A stretch of 64,000 nucleotides of DNA from Candidatus Peribacteria bacterium (GCA_020632295.1 JACKFU010000002.1:124001-188000), one strand, 5' to 3'. Positions 1 through 9,245 are shown, counted from the stretch's first letter. Notes: generated by a model not told the origin, from the letters alone. A program made the numbers and translations.

Positions 1-133
1 ACCACTCTAGTGTTTTTTTGCCTGCAACAAACAACATGACTAGGAGTATCGCAGATGCGATGAGTCGTATAGGTGGCTTTCTCTTTTCTGTTTCACTGCC
101 ATGACGACGTCTGCGGTGTCGGGATTGCATCAT
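1..133 (-). CDS. N-terminus of a membrane-anchored protein (partial)
   Basis: The gene runs off the left edge of the window. The visible 44 residues start with two Met codons, followed by a strongly basic stretch (RHRRRRHG, then KRKPP) and one hydrophobic segment (IASAILLVMLFVAG). This is the pattern of a single-pass membrane protein with its N-terminus in the cytoplasm. It lies downstream of the GspE/PilB-type ATPase on the same strand with about 60 bases between, so it may share that transcript and could be a pilus or envelope component. That role is only inferred from position. No family can be named. Confidence 0.6.
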   Translation of the reverse strand, partial: MMQSRHRRRRHGSETEKRKPPIRLIASAILLVMLFVAGKKTLEW

Positions 134-146
134 AGGCAGAGCATAA

Positions 147-181
147 TAAAGAGCTGAGAGCGAAGAGTAAAGAGCTGAGAG
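147..181. repeat. 14-bp direct repeat in intergenic gap
   Basis: The 14-mer TAAAGAGCTGAGAG occurs at 147-160 and again at 168-181, a 21-base period. It lies between the ATPase stop and the next minus-strand gene. It is probably a slippage-type tandem repeat. No function is visible. Confidence 0.7.
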
Positions 182-195
182 TATATCTCTTACAT

Positions 196-1296
196 CTACA
201 TCGTTACTCTTTTGATCTCGGCATCACTGGTCACTTTTCTTTCTACGAGTATCTTCCCCCACTCTTTCATGGTTCGGTACCCGTCTTTTTTTGCTGCTGT
301 CTCTATGTCATCTGTTGTTGCATTATCTAAAATTTGCTGACGAACACTAGGAGTTGCAATAAGGAGTTCAGGTAGCGCTGTTCGACCATTGTAACTCTCA
401 TTACTCGCAACATCACAATTGCCGTCCTTGCACTCTGGCTTGAGTGTTCGTACAAGTCTCTGACCCAGAATAGCTCGCAACGCTGGAGCAAAGGTATAGG
501 GACTCACCCCCATTGCAAGGAAGCGCTGGATTGCCTCTACAGCTGAGTTTGTATGGAGGGTTGAAAGGACAAGGTGGCCTGTAAGCGCTGCATCGATTGC
601 TGTTTGTGCTGTTTCGTAGTCTCGGATTTCCCCAACAAGAATCACATCTGGGTCGTGACGGAGGACAGAGCGGAGTCCACTTGAAAAAGTATAGTCATGT
701 TCGGGGTCCATCTGGCTTTGCACGATACCTGGGAGTTCGTATTCAACGGGATCTTCGAGAGTAATAATATTTCGGTCTTTTCCTGCAATCGTATTAAGAA
801 GTGCATACAGTGTTGTCGTTTTTCCTGACCCTGTTGGACCAGTGATAAGGAAGAGGCCATTGGGTATTTGTACGATTTCTGCGAGCTTTTCGTAGATCTC
901 TTTTTCAAATCCCAGTTGTTCGAGTGGGACAATGCCCCTCTGAGGGTCGAGAATACGTAGAGTAAACTTTTCTCCGAAGCGCGATGGAATGCTGGCAACA
1001 CGGACATTGACTGCTCTGGACTTATACGTAAATGTGTAATGACCATCTTGTGGAATATTGGTGACATTGAGTTTCAGCTTTGCAACAAACTTTATCTGCC
1101 GAATAACGTCTTGATACGTCTTATGGGAAAGACGTGCAAGCTCAACAAGAATGCCATGCTGCCGTACATCCAGTCGAACTTCTGCTTTTTCGGGTGCAAA
1201 ATGAATGTCCGAGATTCCTTCATCTGTACAGTATTGTTCCAGCTGTTTTTGTAGAGTAGGGCCGTCTAGGCTATCCCAATTGATATTTGTGTCCAT
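196..1296 (-). CDS. GspE/PilB-type secretion/pilus assembly ATPase, short form
   Basis: A 366-residue hexameric-ATPase-type protein of the type II secretion/type IV pilus family. Such enzymes power pilin polymerisation at the inner membrane. Visible motifs are Walker A GPTGSGKT (about 153-160), Asp-box ITLEDPVEY (about 178-186), Walker B VILVGE (about 218-223) and a His-box around HLVLSTLHT. The N-terminal MshEN/N1 domain of full PilB is absent, and the usual tetracysteine zinc site is reduced to one CX5C pair (PECKDGNC, about 288-295). A TATAAT box sits 8 nt before the ATG (1305-1310 on the minus strand), suggesting a leaderless start. The neighbouring small membrane protein is on the same strand. 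It could equally serve a competence or secretion pseudopilus. Confidence 0.85.
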   Translation of the reverse strand: MDTNINWDSLDGPTLQKQLEQYCTDEGISDIHFAPEKAEVRLDVRQHGILVELARLSHKTYQDVIRQIKFVAKLKLNVTNIPQDGHYTFTYKSRAVNVRVASIPSRFGEKFTLRILDPQRGIVPLEQLGFEKEIYEKLAEIVQIPNGLFLITGPTGSGKTTTLYALLNTIAGKDRNIITLEDPVEYELPGIVQSQMDPEHDYTFSSGLRSVLRHDPDVILVGEIRDYETAQTAIDAALTGHLVLSTLHTNSAVEAIQRFLAMGVSPYTFAPALRAILGQRLVRTLKPECKDGNCDVASNESYNGRTALPELLIATPSVRQQILDNATTDDIETAAKKDGYRTMKEWGKILVERKVTSDAEIKRVTM

Positions 1297-1387
1297 TTCG
1301 TTTAATTATAGCATATTTTCTTATAAATGACCATTATTAAATTTTTGGTTAATTCAAGGCAGAAGACGTGATATCCTCTACCACCGC

Positions 1388-3919
1388 ATGTACAGGTACA
1401 AGACCCTTTCTGAAACGCAGCGCAAGCGTATAAGCCAACAGCGGATGGTCGTCGTTCACGCTGCACTTGGATTGCTGCTTCTTGTCATTATCTCTCGCCT
1501 TCTTGAACTTCAGGTCCTTAAAGGAGGAGATTACCGAGCGCTCGCTGAAAGCCAACACTATGGTGGTGTCGTGCTGCCAGCAAAACGTGGTGAAATATTA
1601 TCGCGAAACACAAAGACTGGGGAAACCAGTATCCTCGCAACGAATACAACGCTCGATATGGTGTATGTTGATCCACTTATTGTTGATGATCCTGATTATG
1701 TTGCACGAACACTTGCAGCGATTTTGGTAACGCAAGAGTTTCATGACCTCTGTAGCATAGGAGATGATGAGTGTCCTGTTGAACTTGCGGAATACTATAG
1801 TGCGTCGTTTGACCCTCTAAAACGTGTTGAGCATTTTCAAACTGGTGCTCTTCTTGAACCAATGCAGGGCCATATTCCCCTTCCTGCTGCTGAGGATATT
1901 CCCGATCGTGATGAAGTAGAGAGACTCTTTGCTGCAGACATTCGTAAGAAAATTTCAGAAAAGCGTGTTACGTTTGTTCCACTTGTGTACGGGGCAACTA
2001 AAGTGCAAATGCAGCAGATGCGCGATAAGGCAATTGCTGGCATGTATGTCGTTGAGAGTACGAAGATTATTTTTGCAAATCCTGAGGAAATCTCACAGCT
2101 TCGCGTGCCAGGTATAGCCCGTGATATTACTGATATTGTGAAGATGGATGAGGATACTATCGAACGACTTTTGCGTTCCCGTCCACTTCGATATGTCCCG
2201 GTTATGCGTAAGCTTTCTCCGGATCTTGCACTTAAAGTGCGTGAAGCGAAGCTGACATCCCTTCAGGAGACGAATAAGAAGCGCAATGAAGCACCAACGA
2301 GAGAGGCAGCACAATCCATAGCTGATCCGATGCGTAGTACAGCGCTAATTCCTGAACACTGGCGTTACTATCCTGATGCGGAGGTTGCTTCGCATGTGGT
2401 TGGGTTTTTGAACTCTCTGCAAGAGGCTCAATATGGTATTGAGCGTGCATTCGATCCAGATCTTCGTGGACAAGAAGGTCTGATTTCTACTGTCTCCGAT
2501 CCACAAGGAGGGCAGATTCTTACTGCGGAACAGACGATTATTAATCCGAAAGATGGTGACACGATTGTTTTGACGATTGATCGTTTTATTCAGAAGAAAG
2601 TGGAGACGATTATGGATGATGCCGTAAAACGATTTGATGCAGATAGCGGCCAGGCAATTATCATGGATCCGTTTACTGGAAAAATTATCGCTATGGTCAA
2701 CGCACCAACATTTGATAGCAATAATTACGGTACGGTCTACGAGAAGGAGCCAATGTACCTTGATGAGGAGAAGCGCAGTCAGATTGTTATTGAAATTTAC
2801 CACCCAATCACAAATCAATTTGTCGTGAAGGGGTTTTATAATGATATCTTCACAGAGGAAGGTCGTTTACAACTTAGCGAGAAGACACAGCAAGCCCTTG
2901 CAGATATTGAGCAACTCTACGATCTCCATGATATCGTTCGATACTATCTCTACATCGGTGAAAACAATCGTCGAGAAATTTTCCCTACGAGTCGAGAAGA
3001 TTTTTGGCTGAAGTACCAAAATAACATTGGTGTTGGTGCGTATCTGAATAAGGCAGTGCAGGAAATTTATGAGCCAGGGTCTGTGTTCAAACCCATTACT
3101 ATGTCTATTGCACTTGACCAAGGTGAAGTGACACCAGAGGATACATATGAGGATAAAGGTGTTGTGGAGGTGGATGAGTATAAGATTAAAAACGCTCTTG
3201 AGGCATCGTACGGTACGGTCACGATGGTGAACTGTCTTGAGTATTCCATTAACACCTGTATGACGTCTGTATCTATGAAACTAGGAAAGAAGTTGTTTCA
3301 CCGTATGATCGAGCGATTTGGCTTCGGTGTTATAACAGGTGTTCAGCTAGAAGATGAGCTTCCCGGAGAAATTCTTCCGTGGAAAAAATGGTCACAGGCA
3401 CTGCTTGCAACCGCTGCATATGGACAAGGTGTTTCAGCCACTCCTCTACAAGTTGTTCGTGCATGGGCGGCGCTTGCAAACGGCGGTAAGCTGATGAAGC
3501 CGATTATTATTGACAGTGTTATTTCGAACGAAGGAGAAGTTGATGTAGTAGACCCAGAGGTGATTGATCAGGTTATTACTGAGGAAACGTCTGATACCAT
3601 CACGTCGATGCTCGTCTCAGTTGTTGATAATGGAATTGGTAAGAGTGCAGGGGTTCATGGGTATCGTATAGCTGGTAAAACGGGAACATCGCAAATTGCA
3701 GGTCCTGGCGGAAAATACGAAACAGGTACTGGTGCTTCCGTTACATCCTTCGCCGGATTTGGCCCTGTTCCAAACCCTCGGTTTGTCATGCTAATAAAGT
3801 TTGATAGGCCAAAGGCAAAAAGTGCGGATTTTGGTTCTGTTACCGGTGCTCCGGTATTCCATGAGATTGCAAAGTTCCTTATTGATTACTGGGGCATTCC
3901 TCCGCAGGAGGAGGAGTAG
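1388..3919 (+). CDS. Class B penicillin-binding protein (PBP2/FtsI-type transpeptidase)
   Basis: D,D-transpeptidase that cross-links peptidoglycan at the outer face of the membrane. One N-terminal membrane segment (about residues 22-41) is followed by the PBP dimer domain and the transpeptidase domain. The catalytic motifs are S565-VFK568 (in PGSVFKP), S620-IN622 and K764-TG766. At 843 residues it is about 200 longer than usual. Extra sequence lies in the N-terminal region (about 110-210) and in a roughly 100-residue acidic insert between the NAPTFD segment and the catalytic Ser. It is transcribed divergently from the ATPase gene. Its 3' end overlaps the convergent sigma-like gene by 41 bases. 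PBP2 (elongation) and FtsI (division) cannot be separated from the sequence alone. Confidence 0.93.
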   Translation: MYRYKTLSETQRKRISQQRMVVVHAALGLLLLVIISRLLELQVLKGGDYRALAESQHYGGVVLPAKRGEILSRNTKTGETSILATNTTLDMVYVDPLIVDDPDYVARTLAAILVTQEFHDLCSIGDDECPVELAEYYSASFDPLKRVEHFQTGALLEPMQGHIPLPAAEDIPDRDEVERLFAADIRKKISEKRVTFVPLVYGATKVQMQQMRDKAIAGMYVVESTKIIFANPEEISQLRVPGIARDITDIVKMDEDTIERLLRSRPLRYVPVMRKLSPDLALKVREAKLTSLQETNKKRNEAPTREAAQSIADPMRSTALIPEHWRYYPDAEVASHVVGFLNSLQEAQYGIERAFDPDLRGQEGLISTVSDPQGGQILTAEQTIINPKDGDTIVLTIDRFIQKKVETIMDDAVKRFDADSGQAIIMDPFTGKIIAMVNAPTFDSNNYGTVYEKEPMYLDEEKRSQIVIEIYHPITNQFVVKGFYNDIFTEEGRLQLSEKTQQALADIEQLYDLHDIVRYYLYIGENNRREIFPTSREDFWLKYQNNIGVGAYLNKAVQEIYEPGSVFKPITMSIALDQGEVTPEDTYEDKGVVEVDEYKIKNALEASYGTVTMVNCLEYSINTCMTSVSMKLGKKLFHRMIERFGFGVITGVQLEDELPGEILPWKKWSQALLATAAYGQGVSATPLQVVRAWAALANGGKLMKPIIIDSVISNEGEVDVVDPEVIDQVITEETSDTITSMLVSVVDNGIGKSAGVHGYRIAGKTGTSQIAGPGGKYETGTGASVTSFAGFGPVPNPRFVMLIKFDRPKAKSADFGSVTGAPVFHEIAKFLIDYWGIPPQEEE

Positions 3920-4580
3920 TATGCATATATGATGATAATTGCATAAGTGCTTTACGGTATTTTCTACTAACTGCAGAACCACTTACTCCATCGGATGCAG
4001 CAATGTTATTCAACGATATAGGATCGTGCTCTCCAAGCCCAAAGTATTGGACAAGAATTCTATGACCATCAGGGTTTTCCTGTTTAAGTACCAACATTGC
4101 GTTGCGTAGCTGTTGCACAGCTTCATCATGAATCACATTGTGTAGTGGGTTTGCGTTCCCTGGTCGGTGATCTTCAACATAATTACATTTATCTGTCATT
4201 TGCATTACGTTAGCAGCTCTCATTTTCGCAGTGTTATATCTATGTCTTTTAGATCGCTCATCACGAATCTGTAGATCAACGAACGTATCAAAAGAACTCC
4301 TACCCGGTTCTGGTTTAAAGTAACGAAACTTTTCTATCAGTTTTAAAACAGTATTTTGAAAATTATCTTCACTGTCTGCATCTTGAATGCAGCATTCATT
4401 TGTTACTTTCAATATCTTTTTTAAAAATGCGGCAATAAGCACCTCTCTTACTTCAGCAATATCTGCTGAACTTCCATTCAAAACGGTAGCATTTGCGCGC
4501 TCTAATTCTCCGTATGTTAAGTTTGGTATACTGTTGACATATCCACGCCAGTTCCCTATTGGATCAAGTGAGGCTTCCAT
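3879..4580 (-). CDS. Sigma-70-like RNA polymerase sigma factor, divergent
   Basis: A 233-residue protein with the layout of a small sigma factor. A region-2-like segment lies around residues 70-110 (EDNFQNTVLKLIEKF then SSFDTFVDLQIRDE). A region-4-like helix-turn-helix at about 190-215 reads SLNNIAASDGVSGSAVSRKY. An expected role is core polymerase binding and promoter choice for a special gene set. It has no recognisable anti-sigma partner nearby. The gene converges on the PBP gene and overlaps its last 41 bases. The similarity is weak, so a sigma-like transcription factor without core binding is possible. Confidence 0.6.
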   Translation of the reverse strand: MEASLDPIGNWRGYVNSIPNLTYGELERANATVLNGSSADIAEVREVLIAAFLKKILKVTNECCIQDADSEDNFQNTVLKLIEKFRYFKPEPGRSSFDTFVDLQIRDERSKRHRYNTAKMRAANVMQMTDKCNYVEDHRPGNANPLHNVIHDEAVQQLRNAMLVLKQENPDGHRILVQYFGLGEHDPISLNNIAASDGVSGSAVSRKYRKALMQLSSYMHTTPPPAEECPSNQ

Positions 4581-4599
4581 AAAAGGAATATACGTTATA

Positions 4600-6372
4600 T
4601 TACTTCACCGTCACACTTTTTGCCAGGTTTCTTGGCATATCCGGATCTTTCCCGCGTTTTACAGCCAGGAAGTATGCAAGCACTTGAATTGGGATAATAT
4701 TGACAATTGCTTGAGCAGCACCTGCATCAGGAACTTTTATCCACGTATCAAAGGCCTCGTTGTTCTTAGGTGCAATACCAATAGTTCTTGCACCACGGGC
4801 CTTGAGTTCGATGGTGTTGCTGATGATATCTGGCGTTACCTCATCGTTGCCAACGAGTGCAATGCATGGCGTCTCTTCCTCTATAAGAGCAATTGGCCCG
4901 TGTTTCAGTTCAGAACTTGCGAATCCTTCGGCGTGAATATATGAAACTTCCTGTATTTTAATCGCGCTCTCGAGTGCCATGGGGTAGTTCCAACTCTTTC
5001 CGATGATATAGAGGTCTTCGTGGTGTTGAATCTCTTCAGCCACTTCTTCGAGCAGTGCGATGTATCGAGGGTTCAACATATCGTTAATCATGGAGACAGT
5101 GTTGAGTAGCAGTGTTTTTCCTTCGTGCAATTTTTCAACCATGGCATAGGCAATCATCATTAAAACTGCCATCTGGCCTGTAAGAGCTTTTGTTGATGCA
5201 ACAGCGCGCTCTGGACCTGCGTTAATGAGGAGGGTGTAGTCTGCCTCACGATCAATCGTTGATCCTTCCACATTAACAATAGCGAGCACCTTTGCCCCTT
5301 TTGCTTTCGCAATACTCATCGCTTCAAGCACATCTGCTGTTTCTCCACTTTGGCTAACAACGATGAGTAGACTATCTGGCTTTAAAAAGTGATGGTGTAC
5401 TTTAAATTCCCCTGCAGAGGTAACGTTGACGTGGTGCCCAGAAACCACAGAGAAAAAATACTCAGCTGCCATACAGGCTTTGTGTGCTGTACCGCATCCG
5501 ACGAGAAAGGTTCCCTGTGCGTTTCGTATTGCATCCGCAATAACTTGAATCTGTTGCTCATCCTGGTTCACTGCTCGTGCAATGCTGTCTTTCTGTTCCA
5601 TGATCTCTTTCAACATGAAGTGAGCGTACTCCCCTTTCTGCGCCTCTTCGACGCTCCAGGTAATTTCAATTTCACGTTTGGGGTGCTCCTCACCAGTTTC
5701 AAGGTCTGTAAAGAGAATCGACTGACCATCAGTTACTACCATTTCACCGTCATCGAGGTACTGCACAACTTTGGTGTGTTCCATAAATGCAGGAATGTCG
5801 GATGCAATAAAGTATCCATGGTCACCCACGCCAACAATAAGTGGCGAGCCGGTGCGTGTAGCAACGAGCGTGTTACTTTCTGTATGGAAGGCAAGAATGC
5901 CATAACGCCCTGTAAACCTGTGACAGGCGTTGCGAACTGCGGAGGCAAAATCGTCTGTTTGCCTCAGTTCTTCTTCAATCATATGTGGTATGATTTCCGT
6001 ATCAGTTTCACTGAGGAATACATGTCCCTTGGCCATGAGTTCATTGCGAAGTTCTTGATAGTTTTCGATAATGCCGTTATGGACAACCGCAATGGTACTG
6101 TTACTGTTTAAGTGCGGATGTGCATTCTGTTGTGTTACCCCTCCATGGGTTGCCCAGCGGGTGTGGGCAATGGCCAGTCCGCATTCCTCGGAAAAGTCCT
6201 CTGCATTCACACTACTGATTTTCCCGGTATCTTTTGTAACGGCAACGGTACTCCCGTGCTTCTGCGCAACACCCCAACTATCGTAGCCACGATACTCAAG
6301 ATTTTTGAGTCCGTTTACAACGAGCTGACCTGCGTCACTCCGAGAGCCGACATATCCAAAGATTCCACACAT
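4600..6372 (-). CDS. glmS: Glutamine--fructose-6-phosphate aminotransferase
   Basis: Makes glucosamine-6-phosphate from fructose-6-phosphate and glutamine, the first step to UDP-GlcNAc and so to peptidoglycan. The start is set at the ATG giving MCGIFGYVG, because the N-terminal nucleophile must be Cys2. A longer frame upstream would bury it. The glutaminase domain (AHTRWATHG) is followed by two SIS sugar-isomerase domains (VGCGTAHK and SQSGETADV), ending in the canonical LAKSVTVK. At 590 residues it has the usual length. A TAAAAT box about 19 nt upstream gives a plausible promoter. The upstream space to rpsT is under 100 bases, so a glmS ribozyme leader does not fit. Confidence 0.97.
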   Translation of the reverse strand: MCGIFGYVGSRSDAGQLVVNGLKNLEYRGYDSWGVAQKHGSTVAVTKDTGKISSVNAEDFSEECGLAIAHTRWATHGGVTQQNAHPHLNSNSTIAVVHNGIIENYQELRNELMAKGHVFLSETDTEIIPHMIEEELRQTDDFASAVRNACHRFTGRYGILAFHTESNTLVATRTGSPLIVGVGDHGYFIASDIPAFMEHTKVVQYLDDGEMVVTDGQSILFTDLETGEEHPKREIEITWSVEEAQKGEYAHFMLKEIMEQKDSIARAVNQDEQQIQVIADAIRNAQGTFLVGCGTAHKACMAAEYFFSVVSGHHVNVTSAGEFKVHHHFLKPDSLLIVVSQSGETADVLEAMSIAKAKGAKVLAIVNVEGSTIDREADYTLLINAGPERAVASTKALTGQMAVLMMIAYAMVEKLHEGKTLLLNTVSMINDMLNPRYIALLEEVAEEIQHHEDLYIIGKSWNYPMALESAIKIQEVSYIHAEGFASSELKHGPIALIEEETPCIALVGNDEVTPDIISNTIELKARGARTIGIAPKNNEAFDTWIKVPDAGAAQAIVNIIPIQVLAYFLAVKRGKDPDMPRNLAKSVTVK

Positions 6373-6467
6373 TTGGCTTTTTAATGCGGAAATTTTACAG
6401 ATTTGCCTTAGAAAGTCAATGGATTGTTTGACGTTGGCAGGTGCTTTCATTACCCTTTCGTCGATAT

Positions 6468-6728
6468 ATGCCACTCATTAAATCCGCCATTAAGCGAATG
6501 CGTCAGAATTCGGTACGTCGCGACCGAAGGAAGCCTGTGAAGACATACATGAAAACCATGATAAAAAAGATGGAAGATGCTGCTAATGCAGGCAAGAAGG
6601 ATGAAGCGCAGAAGATGCTTGCAGAAACGTATAAGGCAATTGATATGGCAGCAAAGCTAAACATTATTCATAAGAGAAACGCTGCACGAAAGAAATCACA
6701 TATGGCGAAATTAACAGTTAGCAACTAA
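6468..6728 (+). CDS. rpsT: 30S ribosomal protein bS20
   Basis: Small basic 16S rRNA-binding protein of 86 residues, starting MPLIKSAIKRMRQN. Helical and Lys/Arg-rich, with the typical KTYMKTMIKKMEDA and KLNIIHKRNAARKKS segments. The start is set at the ATG beginning MPLIKSA; an upstream ATG in frame would add nine unconserved residues. Divergent from glmS and followed after 9 bases by ruvX, so the two probably form a small operon. Confidence 0.95.
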   Translation: MPLIKSAIKRMRQNSVRRDRRKPVKTYMKTMIKKMEDAANAGKKDEAQKMLAETYKAIDMAAKLNIIHKRNAARKKSHMAKLTVSN

Positions 6729-6737
6729 CAGTTAACA

Positions 6738-7112
6738 ATGCGACTTCTTGGGTTGGATGTTGGAACAAGAAAGACCGGTGTTGCTTTTGGGAGTACAGAT
6801 GATGGGATTGTGTTTTCTCTCCCAACAATTAGCCATGTATCAGAAGATCAGCTGTCTACAGCACTCCTTTCCTTGATTTCTGAGAAGTCCATTGATGAGG
6901 TAGTTCTCGGGCTGCCACTTCTTCCGTCAGGCGAGGAGGGTGCTCAGGCATCTGTTGTTCGATCACTCTTTGATCGCCTAAGAATTGAAGGAATTTCGTG
7001 TCATTTACTCGATGAGCGCTATACAACGCCTACGCGGACAGATATTGACCCAGATGCTGCATCAGCATGCGAAATTGTCAACATATGGCTTGATTTGAAT
7101 AAATACAATTGA
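6738..7112 (+). CDS. ruvX: RuvX/YqgF-family Holliday junction resolvase-like nuclease
   Basis: RNase H-fold nuclease, implicated in Holliday junction resolution and pre-16S rRNA processing. The 124-residue protein shows the three expected acidic sites: D7 in LGLDVGTRKTG, the strand VVLGLPL with the following DERYTT motif (usually DERLTT), and a C-terminal Asp in DPDAASACEI. It is slightly shorter than the usual 135-150 residues. The start follows a short TAACAGTTA-type repeat after rpsT. A promoter for the next gene begins directly at its stop codon. Confidence 0.88.
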   Translation: MRLLGLDVGTRKTGVAFGSTDDGIVFSLPTISHVSEDQLSTALLSLISEKSIDEVVLGLPLLPSGEEGAQASVVRSLFDRLRIEGISCHLLDERYTTPTRTDIDPDAASACEIVNIWLDLNKYN

Positions 7113-7115
7113 TTG

Positions 7116-7143
7116 TTGACATTATTTGAAAATACTTTAAAAT
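7116..7143 (+). promoter_or_regulatory. Consensus promoter before the sigma4/HARE-HTH gene
   Basis: TTGACA (7116-7121), a 16-base spacer and TAAAAT (7138-7143). The predicted start near 7150 leaves an unusually long 5' leader of about 140 bases before the ATG at 7290. The leader holds an out-of-frame ATG at 7210 but no clear terminator. Confidence 0.75.
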
Positions 7144-7289
7144 CAACTCCTTTATAGCTCTTTGAACATCTTCGTTTACATATAGTGTTATAACAATAAG
7201 ATTGTCACAATGTCTATCCAAACCTATGTGAAATCTTTATCTCCTGTCAACTTTATGGTAAAACGAGGGTTGTCCATTTTCCCCACGAT

Positions 7290-8387
7290 ATGCCCGATCA
7301 CGCCACTGCTACCGCAACAAAATCTACTGGTCCACAAATTCAGGTAGATCTTCAAGAGCTTATTAATAGTCTATTCATGGTTCTCACCGATAAAGAAGCC
7401 ATGGTGATTCAAAAGCGCTTTGCTCTTAAAGGCGAGCAGAAGCAAACGCTTGAGAAGATTGGCAAGCATTTTAATGTGACGCGTGAGCGAATTCGTCAAA
7501 TTGAAAGCATTGCGCTTAACAAGCTTAAGCGGACTGTTCGTACAACACGACTTGATGAGGTTAATGCACTTGCAAAAGATATTATTCGAAGCCACGGAGG
7601 ACTTCTTCGTGAAGAAAAGCTTGTGACAGAATGTCTCAAGCGCATTACTGGCGCAAAAGATATTGATGGTGCCGTTCTTCGCTTGAGCTTCTCTATTGAT
7701 CCAGATTTGCAGTGTGGCAGCCGTGCTCAATCTTACATCCCCTTTTGGCGCGTTGAGAATCTTGCAATGGATGATGTTTCGCTTATTGTTAATAACATTG
7801 TAAAGATTCTGAAAAAGCGTAAAAGCTGCATGAGCGCAGATGAAATTGTTTCTGCTATTCAAGCACTCAACCTTTTTGATGGACGTATCCCTGGTCGTGA
7901 ACTCATTATGAGCTGCCTAGAAATTGATGAGCGTCTTCGTGAAATCTCTGAAGGATGGGGGCTCACCGAATGGCGATTTGTTCGTCCACGTTCCATCCGT
8001 GATAAAGTGGAAATTATTCTACGAAAGTCTGGAGAGCCACTTCACTTTATGGAGATAGCTAATGAAATTAAGGATGCACAGTTCGACCATAAGAACGTTA
8101 CGATTCAAGCGGTTCACAATGAGCTTATTCGCTATCCGCAATTTGTCCTTGTTGGACGTGGTTTGTACGCTCTTAAAGAATGGGGTTATGAGCCTGGAAC
8201 TGTTGCTGACGTCATAGAGAAAATTTTGAAGGACAAGGGTCCACTCAGCAAAAAGGAAATTATTTCAGAGGTAGGAAAGCAGCGCACTGTAAAGGTGGGT
8301 ACCATCTCTTTGAATCTCCAAAAGATGCCATACTTCAAACGTGTTGGACGTGCTGTATACGCTTTCGATCCTGAGGCAAAGAAATAA
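7290..8387 (+). CDS. Sigma region-4 helix-turn-helix fused to HARE-HTH domain
   Basis: 365-residue DNA-binding protein. Residues about 28-75 are a sigma-70 region 4 module (LTDKEAMVIQKRF then TLEKIGKHFNVTRERIRQIE). Region 2, needed for core binding and promoter melting, is absent. Residues about 240-300 form a HARE-HTH domain (EPLHFMEIANEI then FVLVGRGLYALKEWGY), and a second related winged-helix copy ends the protein (GPLSKKEIISEV to FKRVGRAVYAF). The HARE-HTH fold is also found in the RNA polymerase delta subunit, so a polymerase accessory role is possible (inference). The stop overlaps the next ATG (TAATG), so the lipoprotein is translationally coupled. It has its own promoter and a long leader. 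Confidence 0.8.
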   Translation: MPDHATATATKSTGPQIQVDLQELINSLFMVLTDKEAMVIQKRFALKGEQKQTLEKIGKHFNVTRERIRQIESIALNKLKRTVRTTRLDEVNALAKDIIRSHGGLLREEKLVTECLKRITGAKDIDGAVLRLSFSIDPDLQCGSRAQSYIPFWRVENLAMDDVSLIVNNIVKILKKRKSCMSADEIVSAIQALNLFDGRIPGRELIMSCLEIDERLREISEGWGLTEWRFVRPRSIRDKVEIILRKSGEPLHFMEIANEIKDAQFDHKNVTIQAVHNELIRYPQFVLVGRGLYALKEWGYEPGTVADVIEKILKDKGPLSKKEIISEVGKQRTVKVGTISLNLQKMPYFKRVGRAVYAFDPEAKK

Positions 8388-9199
8388 TGTACCGCTTCTT
8401 CTTATTGGTTTTGCTCACACCGCTTTTGGTTTGTGCATGCGGCGGTAGTACTCTCCCTTCCATTCCAGAAGGAGAGCAAACTGTTACTGGTATTTTAAAA
8501 CCTGCAGAACTTTCTGCTGTTCGACGTGGTTCTCATATTATTGAGCAAGATGGAACGGATGCATACTATGCAGAGAGCTCACTTGTTAATTTACGAGAGT
8601 ACCAAGATAAGCGTGTGACTCTGCGTGGTCAGTTTGAGCATAATACTGACCCAGATGACCTTCCTGTTCTCGTAGTCGACACTCTTGTTGATGTTGAAGA
8701 AAGTGTTGTTGAGCATGTTCTTTCAACTCTTCATGTTCGTTTAAGTGCCCCTGTGCATTGGAAGCTCACAGAGAGAGAAGGAAAATACCAATTTCGTACA
8801 GAGGGTGAGAGTGAAGATCCCCTTCTTGTCCTCTGGGAGGAGGAGGCTCAAGATCTTCCAAGTGGCGGTGTGCCTATCGTTGTCGATGCAACGCGTGCTA
8901 CAAAACTCACAGATGAACTAAGTCATACGCAGCTTGTTGCTGTCAAGCGCGATGAGACTGTTCTAACCCTTCGTTTTAGCCCAGGAAAAAGACTCTCTGC
9001 TGACAGGCTGCAACATGATTTTGATACTCTGCTTAAATCTATCGAGCTTATTGATGACAGTGGTGATCCATCTCCATCCATTGGGACTGGCGCACTCAGT
9101 ACGCCCTGCGGCGGTGTTGCTGGTATTCTCTGTCCTACAGGATACTTCTGTGACATTCAGGACTTTGATGAAAACATTGGTCGTTGCAGGAAGCTATAA
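8387..9199 (+). CDS. Secreted lipoprotein with OB-like domain, unknown function
   Basis: 270-residue lipoprotein. Hydrophobic signal with a lipobox ending VCAC (Cys18). The first domain (about 30-105) has the line GILKPAEL..RRGSHII, then YAESSLVNLREYQDKRVTLRGQFE. This resembles the lipoprotein at 48.4 kb (GTLQPAGI..QQGSHRL, LESDALDLNGYVNEEVQVFGAL), so the two are paralogs. The C-terminal end carries a Cys-rich tail (PCGGVAGILCPTGYFCD). Translationally coupled to the HARE-HTH gene by a TAATG overlap. No enzyme motif is seen. The likely place is the cell surface. Confidence 0.75.
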   Translation: MYRFFLLVLLTPLLVCACGGSTLPSIPEGEQTVTGILKPAELSAVRRGSHIIEQDGTDAYYAESSLVNLREYQDKRVTLRGQFEHNTDPDDLPVLVVDTLVDVEESVVEHVLSTLHVRLSAPVHWKLTEREGKYQFRTEGESEDPLLVLWEEEAQDLPSGGVPIVVDATRATKLTDELSHTQLVAVKRDETVLTLRFSPGKRLSADRLQHDFDTLLKSIELIDDSGDPSPSIGTGALSTPCGGVAGILCPTGYFCDIQDFDENIGRCRKL

Positions 9200-9245
9200 A
9201 TCCACCACGAAGGTGTACGCTCCGCAACATCGATTGCTTGCAGAG

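Noticed and set aside
6373..6467. glmS ribozyme/riboswitch
   Set aside because: The space before the glmS start is under 100 bases and shared with rpsT; I see no ribozyme core.
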